A stretch of 64,000 nucleotides of DNA from Chryseobacterium kimseyorum (GTDB lineage Bacteria > Bacteroidota > Bacteroidia > Flavobacteriales > Weeksellaceae). The position numbers and the translations under genes are program-made. Under the pieces are notes generated by a model. That model had not been told where the DNA came from. It was given only the letters and a program-made list of their open reading frames with translations, and made no database searches. Where the stretch lies: contig NZ_JAPDHW010000009.1 of the NCBI RefSeq assembly GCF_025971945.1, positions 62,001 through 126,000 on the forward strand, given 5' to 3'. Each line of letters starts with the position of its first letter. The first letter of the stretch is position 1. Of the stretch, positions 1 through 8,300 are shown piece after piece.

Positions 1-377
1 GAGGAAAAACTTTCACAGCCAATTATATTGCCGATGCCCATGCAGATTACATTTTAAAAGGAAATACTGAAGAAAAAGCAGTAACGATGAGTTTTGAAGA
101 AGTTTATTCGAAAGCTAAAAACACACAGTACTGGGTGAATGCAGGGAATCATCTTTCAAAACAGGAACTGCTGAACATCAATCCGTACTACGGTAAACTT
201 GAAGTTTTTAATAAAGGAAAGATCTATGGTATCACTGCAAAAGAAAAGCAGAAATCAAACGATTTTTTTGAAAGTGGAGTGGTAAGAGCTGATCTTATCC
301 TGAAAGATTATATAAAGATCCTTCACCCAGAGCTTTTACCGGATTATCAACTGACTTACATGAAAGAATTACAATAG
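1..377 (+). CDS. ABC transporter substrate-binding protein, C-terminal part (5' end outside window)
   Basis: The frame is open from the left edge of the window and ends at the TAA at 375-377, so only about the last 125 residues are present. The text around the motifs NAGN, KGKIYG and ESGVVRADLILKD, ending in a HPELLP segment, matches the C-terminal lobe of the periplasmic or lipid-anchored binding proteins used for iron-siderophore, haem or cobalamin import (TroA/BtuF-like fold) in Bacteroidota. Its role would be to deliver a metal chelate to an ABC permease, but the ligand cannot be told from this fragment. No permease gene follows; mtgA is next, behind its own -7 box. The ATG at 87 is internal and not the true start. 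Confidence 0.72.
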   Translation, partial: GKTFTANYIADAHADYILKGNTEEKAVTMSFEEVYSKAKNTQYWVNAGNHLSKQELLNINPYYGKLEVFNKGKIYGITAKEKQKSNDFFESGVVRADLILKDYIKILHPELLPDYQLTYMKELQ

Positions 378-392
378 GTCTCAGGAATTTTA

Positions 393-400
393 TATTTTTG
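393..400 (+). promoter_or_regulatory. -7 promoter box of mtgA
   Basis: TATTTTTG fits the Bacteroidota -7 consensus TAnnTTTG and lies 16 bases before the mtgA start. No clear TTG -33 box is seen at the usual spacing, so this rests on one element. Confidence 0.45.
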
Positions 401-416
401 CAGTAGTTTTTAGCTT

Positions 417-1061
417 ATGTGGAAGAAAATAAAACAATTCATTTTTATCGTTCTTGTCCTGAACGTAGTATTTATTATCTGGGGGAGATTTTTTAATCCT
501 CCCATCACCATTACTCAGATTGGTGGTCTTTTCGAGTACGGAAAGCTTAGTAGGGACTATATTTCCTACGATGAAATGGGTAGTAATGTAAAAAAAGCTG
601 TGATTGCATCTGAAGATCAAAAGTTTTTTACTCACAACGGATTTGATTATACTGCTATTGAAAAAGCGATGAAGAATAATGAAAAGGGGAAAAAACTAAG
701 AGGTGGTAGCACAATATCGCAACAGACTGCAAAAAATGTTTTTCTCTGGCAGGGAAGAAGCTGGATCAGAAAAGGGCTGGAAGCAATGTATACCTTCATC
801 ATCGAAAAAGTATGGTCTAAAGATATTATTCTTGAAAGATATTTGAATTCAATAGAAATGGGGCAGGGCGTTTTTGGCATAGAAGCCGCTTCTCAGTACT
901 ACTTCGCAAAAGCTTCAAAAGATCTCAATACATCAGAAGCAGCCTGGATTGCAGCCGTTTTGCCTAACCCGAAAAAATATGATCCTAAAAATCCTTCTGC
1001 TTATTTAAGAAAGAAACACAAGTGGATTATGAGACAAATGAGAAATGTAAGTTTGAAATAG
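417..1061 (+). CDS. mtgA: Monofunctional biosynthetic peptidoglycan transglycosylase
   Basis: A GT51 transglycosylase that polymerises lipid II into glycan strands on the outer face of the inner membrane. The protein has 214 residues, the usual size for the monofunctional form without a penicillin-binding domain. Residues 7-22 form one N-terminal membrane anchor. The signature EDQKFFTHNG (66-75) holds the catalytic glutamate E66, and GGSTISQQ (96-103) is the second GT51 motif, followed by KDIILERYLN and the EAAWIAAVLPNP segment. The start is the first ATG after a TAnnTTTG box. It is likely a single-gene unit, since the next gene also has its own -7 box. Identification is firm. Confidence 0.95.
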   Translation: MWKKIKQFIFIVLVLNVVFIIWGRFFNPPITITQIGGLFEYGKLSRDYISYDEMGSNVKKAVIASEDQKFFTHNGFDYTAIEKAMKNNEKGKKLRGGSTISQQTAKNVFLWQGRSWIRKGLEAMYTFIIEKVWSKDIILERYLNSIEMGQGVFGIEAASQYYFAKASKDLNTSEAAWIAAVLPNPKKYDPKNPSAYLRKKHKWIMRQMRNVSLK

Positions 1062-1069
1062 TATCTTTG
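1062..1069 (+). promoter_or_regulatory. -7 promoter box close to the start of the Gcr-family gene
   Basis: TATCTTTG matches TAnnTTTG exactly and ends five bases before the ATG at 1075. If it is used, transcription would begin at or almost at the start codon. There is no TTG at the expected -33 spacing. Confidence 0.45.
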
Positions 1070-1074
1070 TACTA

Positions 1075-3108
1075 ATGAAATTTCTCAGTTCAAGTACAAA
1101 TAATTTCGAAGCTGTTCTTAAAAAATATTTTTCTTTTAAGAATGAAACCCTCTCTCTGGAGCCTTTTGCCGAGTTTCTAGAGAGCATCAAGAAAGCCGAC
1201 TTTACCGACGTTCTTAATTGTTTTAAGGCAAATCCAAACTTAGCTGACAATTTCAGGTACTATATTCACAGTATTTTTGAAGGAAGACCTTTCAATTTAT
1301 CTTTGACAGAGGCTAATATATTGTCTGAAAATGCCTTTTTTCCCGAACTTAAAAAAAGAATTCTCAACAAAGTTTTACCGCCCGTAGAGAACGAAAAAAC
1401 GGTTTGGTATCTGGTTGATAACATCAGTTTCAGACCTAAAAAAGATCTCGAATTTCTTCATAATCTTCCCGAAAATGAAATGGATGAGTTTTTTCATCTT
1501 TTAGGGCTTACTAATTTTATTCAGAAACCTAAGGTTAAAAGAGAACTTATTTTCTCAATGAATATTCTCTCATGGCGTGTGACTGGGATGGCCTTAGATG
1601 TAGAAGTCGTGAGAATGGCTCCCGAATACCGGAATTTCGACAATCCTTTTTTAGCCTTACAGAAAGAACTGGAAACTTTAGCCGATGAATTTAAGTTGAA
1701 TCCTGAGATTCAGTTAACTTCAAAAGACAGCCGATACAAGCAGATAAAAATTTACACCGAGCAATGTCTCGACTTTGTAAATATAGCTTTCAAAAATTCT
1801 TCTAAATACGGGATTTCAGGGAAGATCAATCAGTCTCTTCTGAAAATCCGTCAGCAGACGCAGAGAATCTACGAAATTGTACAGTTGCTGGTCATTGATT
1901 CTAATGATGATATTGTTCTTAAATCTAAACAGTTAATGTTTAATGTTTTAAGTTATAAATCTCATAAAAATAATATCTCAGAGCTCTTCAATGACAGTAC
2001 GAGAATGATTTCTCATCTGATCACAAACCACACTGCCGAAACGGGAAGCCATTATATAACGTCAAACCGTAAGCAGTACATGAAAATGTTCTACAAAGCA
2101 AGTGGCGGCGGAATTATTGTGGGTGCATTGTGCGTTCTGAAAATGCTCTACGGTTTTATGCCGGGAAGTGACTTTTTCCATGCGTTTTTGTATTCATTAA
2201 ATTATGCCATGGGATTTGTCATGATTTACCTGATGGGTTTCACATTGGCAACGAAACAGCCTGCAATGACGGCTGCGACTATGACTAAAGTTCTTTCTGA
2301 GCAGGGAAGCGGCCAGCGGAACAACACCGAATTTGCAGATTTGGTTTCCAAGTTATTCAGAAGTCAGTTTATCGCTTTTGTGGGGAATGTTTTACTTGCA
2401 TTTCCGGTTGCGATGGCAATTATTTATGGTTTGGATGTGTTTTTCTCTCAGAATCTGGCGGTTGAAAAATCAGAAAAACTGTTGAAAGATTTAGATCCGT
2501 TTAATTCAAAAGCGATTCTGCATGCGAGTATTGCGGGTTTCTATCTCTTTATTTCCGGGATTATTTCTGGAAATATTGGCAATAACTCAATCTTCTTTCA
2601 GATTCCGGACAGGATTGCAAAAAATCAGTCAATAAAAAGAGTTTTTGGGGCAAAATTTGCCAACAGCCTTTCAAAATATTATGCAAAAAACTGGGCTGGC
2701 ATAGTTTCTAATTTTTGGTTTGGTGTTTTCCTTGGAGCTACAGCACCTGTAGGTTTGTTTTTTGGCTTAGATCTCGATATCCGTCACATCACTTTTGCAG
2801 CAGGAAACTTTGCGCTGGGATTATATGGCAAAGATTTCAATGTAGATTCTTATACGTTTTGGATTGCGCTACTTACGGTTTTCATCATTGGTTTCTTCAA
2901 TTTTTTGGTAAGTTTCAGTTTGTCGATGTTTTTGGCATTCAGATCCCGAAAACTGAATTTCGGTGAAGTGAGTGAGATTTACAAAGAGATTTTTAGATAT
3001 TTCTTAAGAAATCCGCTGAAGTTTTTCATACCGCTGCGTTCACGTTTTGATTACAAAACGAATGACATGGTGCACAATACCATGCCTACAAAATCTGAAG
3101 ATCAGTAA
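1075..3108 (+). CDS. Polytopic membrane protein of the 'site-specific recombinase' (Gcr) family
   Basis: This 677-residue protein matches the family called site-specific recombinase Gcr in databases. The N-terminal half (about 1-330) is soluble and helical. The C-terminal half carries about seven hydrophobic segments, for example GGGIIVGALCVLKML, FVGNVLLAFPVAMAIIYG and TFWIALLTVFIIGFFNF. I see no tyrosine- or serine-recombinase catalytic motif, and such a membrane architecture does not fit a DNA recombinase, so the family name is probably historical and the function is unknown. The 3' end overlaps the convergent DUF721 gene by 23 bases with no visible terminator between them. Family assignment is good; function is open. 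Confidence 0.75.
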   Translation: MKFLSSSTNNFEAVLKKYFSFKNETLSLEPFAEFLESIKKADFTDVLNCFKANPNLADNFRYYIHSIFEGRPFNLSLTEANILSENAFFPELKKRILNKVLPPVENEKTVWYLVDNISFRPKKDLEFLHNLPENEMDEFFHLLGLTNFIQKPKVKRELIFSMNILSWRVTGMALDVEVVRMAPEYRNFDNPFLALQKELETLADEFKLNPEIQLTSKDSRYKQIKIYTEQCLDFVNIAFKNSSKYGISGKINQSLLKIRQQTQRIYEIVQLLVIDSNDDIVLKSKQLMFNVLSYKSHKNNISELFNDSTRMISHLITNHTAETGSHYITSNRKQYMKMFYKASGGGIIVGALCVLKMLYGFMPGSDFFHAFLYSLNYAMGFVMIYLMGFTLATKQPAMTAATMTKVLSEQGSGQRNNTEFADLVSKLFRSQFIAFVGNVLLAFPVAMAIIYGLDVFFSQNLAVEKSEKLLKDLDPFNSKAILHASIAGFYLFISGIISGNIGNNSIFFQIPDRIAKNQSIKRVFGAKFANSLSKYYAKNWAGIVSNFWFGVFLGATAPVGLFFGLDLDIRHITFAAGNFALGLYGKDFNVDSYTFWIALLTVFIIGFFNFLVSFSLSMFLAFRSRKLNFGEVSEIYKEIFRYFLRNPLKFFIPLRSRFDYKTNDMVHNTMPTKSEDQ

Positions 3109-3382
3109 ATTTATCTTCTCCGAATTTGTCCTGAAACTTTTTTAGATAAAAACTTTTTCTCATCTGAAAATCATTTTTCAGTAGCGGAGAATCAATTTTG
3201 ATAACGATAATTTTATCTTCAATATTCACACTGTTGATTTCATTAAAGAGGCTTTCATCAAGATATTCATCTAAAAAATCTTTAATTTCAAAAGCCAATA
3301 ATTTATCTTCAAAACCATGAATTCTGGCAAAAGATTTTACCAGTTCTGAGGATTGAAATTCGCGTTTTCTATTTCGTTTCAT
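3086..3382 (-). CDS. DUF721 (DciA-like) protein
   Basis: A 98-residue protein of the DUF721 family, to which the replicative helicase operator DciA belongs; Bacteroidota genomes often keep a short copy next to recF. It begins with a basic stretch (MKRNRKRE), then an amphipathic region and a C-terminal core with IKIDSPLLKNDFQMRK, typical of the fold. It is the third gene of the minus-strand group UbiA-like, recF, DUF721, with 92 bases after recF. A role in helicase loading or DNA replication is inferred from family and neighbour. The last 23 bases overlap the convergent membrane-protein gene. Confidence 0.75.
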   Translation of the reverse strand: MKRNRKREFQSSELVKSFARIHGFEDKLLAFEIKDFLDEYLDESLFNEINSVNIEDKIIVIKIDSPLLKNDFQMRKSFYLKKFQDKFGEDKFTDLQIL

Positions 3383-3474
3383 GATGAGATACTGAGTTCA
3401 AGATTTATCGATTTGGGTTTTGATTCGTATTAAAAATTAAAAATTTTTATACAATTCTGTGTCATCCATGGAAA

Positions 3475-4578
3475 TTAAATTTCAAAAATAATACTTTCCT
3501 CATTGATTTTCTTCACCACACTTTCCGTCCTTTCTCTATGCGTATCTGTAATAAAAATCTGCCCGAAATTTTCCTGATTCACCAGATTGATCAATTGCGC
3601 AACACGTGTGTCATCCAACTTATCAAAAATATCATCCAATAAAAGAATAGGTGTTTTCCCAGTAAGCTCTTTTACCAGGCTCATTTGGGCCAGTTTTAGT
3701 GAAATTAAAAATGATTTCTGCTGTCCCTGTGAACCGATTTTTTTGATGAGAACCGCATCCATTTCAAAAAGCAAATCATCTTTGTGAATACCTTTAGACG
3801 TATAGGTTAGCATTCTGTCGCGTTCTAAACTTTCTGTTAAAAGATCACGAAACTTTTTGTCAGGCTGCGCAACTTCAAAGCCTTCTAATAGATGGGATTC
3901 ATAGATAACTGAAACGGTTTCTTTTCCGCCTGAGATTATTTGGTAAAAGTTCTGAACAATCGGATTTAATTTGGCAACAAACTCCCGTCTTTTTTCAAAT
4001 ATTTTAGTTCCTGATTTTGTGATGGGGTCATCATAAATCTCCAATGAATCTTTATCCCAGGTTCTGTTTTTTGCAAAATATTTCAACAGAGCATTTCTCT
4101 GCTGAATGGTTTTTTGATACTGAATTAAATCAAAAAGATATCCGGAATCCGTCTGAGAAATCATAGAATCCAGGAACTTCCTGCGACTTTCCCCGGAGTC
4201 TGAAATAAGATTTGAGTCGTACGGAGAGATCATTACACTCGGCAGATAACCGATATGATCTGCCATTCGGTCGTAGCTTTTGTCATTTTTTTTGATGACT
4301 TTTTTGGCCTCTTTGGGTTGGGAGATTTTAATGATATCTTCGCTGTCATCATTTTGAATTTCAGCGTCGATCGTAAAGAAATCTTCGTCCTGTTTAATGT
4401 TGTTGGTGTCGGTATTCCCCAGAAAGCTTTTTCCTACAGAGAGATAATGTAAAGCATCTAGAATATTGGTTTTTCCGGCACCGTTATTTCCTACAAAACA
4501 GTTGATTTGCGGAGAAAACTCAAACTTTTTTTCAGAATGGTTTTTAAAATTGTAGAGGGTGAGTTTCCTGATAATCAT
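3475..4578 (-). CDS. recF: DNA replication and repair protein RecF
   Basis: An SMC/Rad50-like ATPase that loads RecA at single-strand gaps together with RecO and RecR. The 367-residue length is normal. The Walker A motif GNNGAGKTN lies at residues 30-38. The ABC-like signature region is near GSQGQQKSFLISLKLAQ, and Walker B with the D-loop (ILLLDDIFDKLDDTR) is near residue 310-325. The gene begins three bases after the stop of the upstream UbiA-like gene on the same strand, so they are very likely cotranscribed. In many bacteria recF sits by dnaN; here dnaN is about 42 kb away. Confidence 0.96.
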   Translation of the reverse strand: MIIRKLTLYNFKNHSEKKFEFSPQINCFVGNNGAGKTNILDALHYLSVGKSFLGNTDTNNIKQDEDFFTIDAEIQNDDSEDIIKISQPKEAKKVIKKNDKSYDRMADHIGYLPSVMISPYDSNLISDSGESRRKFLDSMISQTDSGYLFDLIQYQKTIQQRNALLKYFAKNRTWDKDSLEIYDDPITKSGTKIFEKRREFVAKLNPIVQNFYQIISGGKETVSVIYESHLLEGFEVAQPDKKFRDLLTESLERDRMLTYTSKGIHKDDLLFEMDAVLIKKIGSQGQQKSFLISLKLAQMSLVKELTGKTPILLLDDIFDKLDDTRVAQLINLVNQENFGQIFITDTHRERTESVVKKINEESIIFEI

Positions 4579-4581
4579 TTG

Positions 4582-5337
4582 TCAAAAATACTCCATTATT
4601 ATGAAAAATAAAAAAGGAAGTACAGAACAGGTTTCTACTCCGAATGAATAATACGCATCATCTCTTTTGCTTTCAGAGAAATAAATAAGAATAAAAGTAA
4701 TAACTGAGGTCAGGTAAAAACTGACTGCACAATGAATTTTAAGATAAAAAACAGATAAAATTGTTGAGATAAAAACAAGAATGTAGGCAAGAAATTTGGT
4801 GTTTTGAACTCCAATTAATTTCGGAAAGGTCTGAACCGTATCACTTTCCATATCCCGAATATCAAAAGGCAGAACGAGTGCCGTGACGAAGAAGAAACTG
4901 ATCAAAAATACCGGGAAATTAAACTCCGGTAAAGTCAGCCAGGAATTTACCAGTGCCCAAACCAAACCCACATAAAATACTTTCAGTAAAGGGATTTTTC
5001 GGATGTATGTCTCCAGAAATAAGCTGTTGTACAGAAGTCCTAAAACAACGATGACAGCCCATTTTACCAAACGTATTTCATTATGATTAAAGATGATTAA
5101 TGCGGCAGATATAATACCCGTAATAACATTCAGAAAAAAAATCCTGTAAAAATATTTTGTGTTTTGATATTTGGTATAAAGATACCCGCTGAAATAGGTA
5201 ATGAAGATCAAAAGTACAGAAGGAAAGCGGAATGTGTTTTGCTCAAGCATGAAAAATACTGCAAAAAAAGTTCCCATTGAGGATACGTAAAGTTGGCTGT
5301 CTATAACAGTTTTTTTCAGTACTTTTAAGCAATTCAT
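4582..5337 (-). CDS. UbiA-like prenyltransferase family membrane protein
   Basis: A 251-residue integral membrane protein with about eight hydrophobic helices. The segment FDIRDMESD near residue 178-186 resembles the second aspartate-rich (DxxD) motif of UbiA prenyltransferases, which bind the prenyl diphosphate through magnesium. The first motif (NxxxD) is not recognisable, so activity is uncertain. It is the first gene of the operon that continues into recF and DUF721. Its start codon lies only 18 bases from the divergent macroglobulin start, and its likely promoter lies inside that gene (5359-5386). A specific substrate cannot be inferred. Confidence 0.6.
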   Translation of the reverse strand: MNCLKVLKKTVIDSQLYVSSMGTFFAVFFMLEQNTFRFPSVLLIFITYFSGYLYTKYQNTKYFYRIFFLNVITGIISAALIIFNHNEIRLVKWAVIVVLGLLYNSLFLETYIRKIPLLKVFYVGLVWALVNSWLTLPEFNFPVFLISFFFVTALVLPFDIRDMESDTVQTFPKLIGVQNTKFLAYILVFISTILSVFYLKIHCAVSFYLTSVITFILIYFSESKRDDAYYSFGVETCSVLPFLFFIIMEYF

Positions 5338-5355
5338 TTAGTAAAAATAACACAT

Positions 5356-8300
5356 ATGCAAAGATATTCCAAGATTTTGTTCCCAATCCTTCTGTTGTTG
5401 AATTTTTCACTGGTTTTTTCACAGAGCTACTACGACCAGCAGTGGAAAAAAGTTCAGGAAAATTCAGCCAAAGGAACATATAAATCTAATCTGCCCACTA
5501 TTTTAGAGATACAAAACAAAGCCATGAAAGAAAATAATGCTCTGCAATTAATCCGCTCTTTAAAAACGGAATTTATAATTGTCAATCAAACTTCTGATGA
5601 TGATAAAAACAATTCGGCTTCCCAATTTTTTGTAAAACTTCAGAATGTGGAAAAAAATCTGAAAGGAGATGATTTATTGTTCTATAAAGTTATGATGTCG
5701 GGTTTTTTGTTGGATTATTACAATGAGCATTCCTGGGAGATTAACGGAAGAACCAATATGAATTCTCAGGATGTTTCTCAGATTGAAACGTGGAGTAAAC
5801 TTGATTTTAAAAATTATTTAAACAAAAATTTTAATGAGCTTGATCAACAAAGTCAGGCGCTGAAAAAAGTTTCTCTTGGAAAGTACAAAGATGCTTTTTC
5901 TAATACGACTGATATTTCATATTTCCCGACTTTGCTGGATTGGTACTCACTTAAAAAAGTAAGCTTTTTATCTGACAGCGGATTGTATACAAAAAATGAA
6001 TTAACTGAAAACAGAAGTACGATCAATACTATTTTTGATGAACTGATTACTCAAAATGAGGGAAATGCCAAGCTGTATTTTATGCACCAGAAGTTATCTG
6101 AGAATTGCCAGTTTAGTCAATGTAAAGATAAACTAGAGCAACTTCAGAATTTAGCTAAATCCAATATTGATGGCGATTACAAAGTTCTCGTAATGGAAGA
6201 AATCATGGATGAATTAGTCATTAAAAATAAACAGAAAGAGGCGCTCGCAATTGCAAATCAGGCTAAAACTCAGTTTCCGAAATCTGCTTTTTTAAATAAT
6301 ATAAAAAATAAAGAGAATCAAATTGCTAATCCTTATCTAAGCATTAAATACGAACAGCAAACGCAAGCGGATAAACCGATTCATTTGGTTGCGGAGTTTA
6401 AGAATGTTTCAGAATTTTCTTTAAGTATCTATGAAGTGAAAGATGATCTTTTTTCTTTTATGCAATATGCGAGAAATCCTTACAACAATGCTTTCGCAAA
6501 GGTCAAAAAAACTTTGTTGAAAAAAGAAACTTTTAGTTTGTCTGACCCAAAAGATTATCAGATTCACAAAACTTCACTTGAAGTGAAATCTTTGCCTTCA
6601 GGAATTTATGTTGCAGAATATTCTGTTGCTGGGTCCGATAAAAAAGATTTAGATTCTAACCAGAATTTTCATTTTTTTGTTTCAAATCATAAGATTATCT
6701 ATCAATCTAAGAATGACAGAAACCAATCTTCGAATGAATTAAAATTAGTGAGTGCAGAAAACGGAAAGCCTGTTAACAATGAAAATCTGACTTTCTATGA
6801 GTTTGTAGAAAATAAAACTTTAAATAAGATTGCAGGTAAAACTGATGAAAAAGGTGTCTTCAAATTTCCGGCAACAGCCAGTACAGATTACTACAGAACA
6901 TTTTTAATTCAGCAACCTAAGACGAATGACTTTCAGATCATGGAAGTGTATGGTAATCGGGGAAATGTTGTAGAGTATAATCCTCATGCTGAAATCCGTA
7001 CCGAAGCTCAGATTTTTACAGATCGCTCCATTTACCGACCGGGTCAGACCGTTTATTTTAAAGTAATTAATACGAGAATTGATAAGGATATTGAATCTGT
7101 TGTATCTAATTTAAAGCAGAAAATAACTTTAAAAGACACTAATAATCAGGAGGTTTCTTTTCAGGATTTTACGACCAATGAATTTGGTTCTTACCATGGA
7201 AGTTTTATGTTGCCTAAAGGAAAACTGAACGGGAGTTTTACCATTTCAACAGATGGAAATTCAAGTGGGTACAGGTATTTTCAGGTTGAAGAATACAAGC
7301 GCCCGAAATTTGAAGTCACTTTTGAACCGGTAAAAGAGGAATATAAATACGGACAAACCATTGAACTGAAAGGAAAAGCAATGATGTTTTCCGGAGTTGC
7401 ATTAAGCAATACATACGTTTCTTACGAAATCAAAAAGCAAAATATCCGTTGGAGATATTTCCCATGGTATCCCAACGATAACGATAATGAGAACTCGATT
7501 CTTGGAGATGTGAAAACGAATGAAAAAGGGGAGTTTACCATAAAATTAGATCTTAAAAAAGATGAAAAATTAGAAGGGATTCAAATTGATAATTACCAAA
7601 TCAGTGCTTCTGCAACTGACATCAATGGAGAAACACAAACGGCAAACACGAATCTGAAAGTTGCCTCAGTTTCTCATTACATAAAAACTGATGATATTAA
7701 AAATACTTTTGCTGATGAAAATGTGAAGCTGAAAGTTGAAACCAAAAATTACAACGAACAAAACCTGAAAAAATCGTATGAAGTAAAATTATCAAAACTT
7801 GAAGCTCCGAATAGGATTTTCAGAGATAATTTTAAAACTGAAATTCAGAATTTACCGAAGTTTTCAAAAGAAGAATTTATCAGCAAATTCCCACATGATC
7901 TGTTTGATAAAAATGATGAATTTGAAAATTGGAAGTCAACAATTGTTTTTGAAAAGACTCAGCAACCAACAACTGACAGTGAAAAGCAACCAAACAATCT
8001 TGATTTAGGAAAATTAAAAGCCGGAGATTATCAGTTGGAGTTATATAATATCGAAGGGAAAGACACGATAAAATCAACTCAGAACTTCAGTGTTTGGGAT
8101 AAAAAAACTTTACAACCAAATCAGAAAACTTTCTTAACTGTTTTAGAACCTAAAGATGAATTTTCAAGAGGTGAAAAGGCGAAGATCTTTGTGTATTCTG
8201 CAATTCCTGATGCCTTGGCGAATGTTTTCATACAGGATGGATTAGGAAAAACGATTTCCGAAGTTCAGAAATTTAAAAATGGAATTTTAGAATATAGCAT

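Noticed and set aside
390..880. Minus-strand open frames over mtgA
   Set aside because: They overlap the clearly real mtgA gene in other frames and show no family text or signal.
2715..2966. Cysteine- and tryptophan-rich frame inside the Gcr-family gene
   Set aside because: It is a frame shadow of the real coding sequence and has no independent start or family resemblance.
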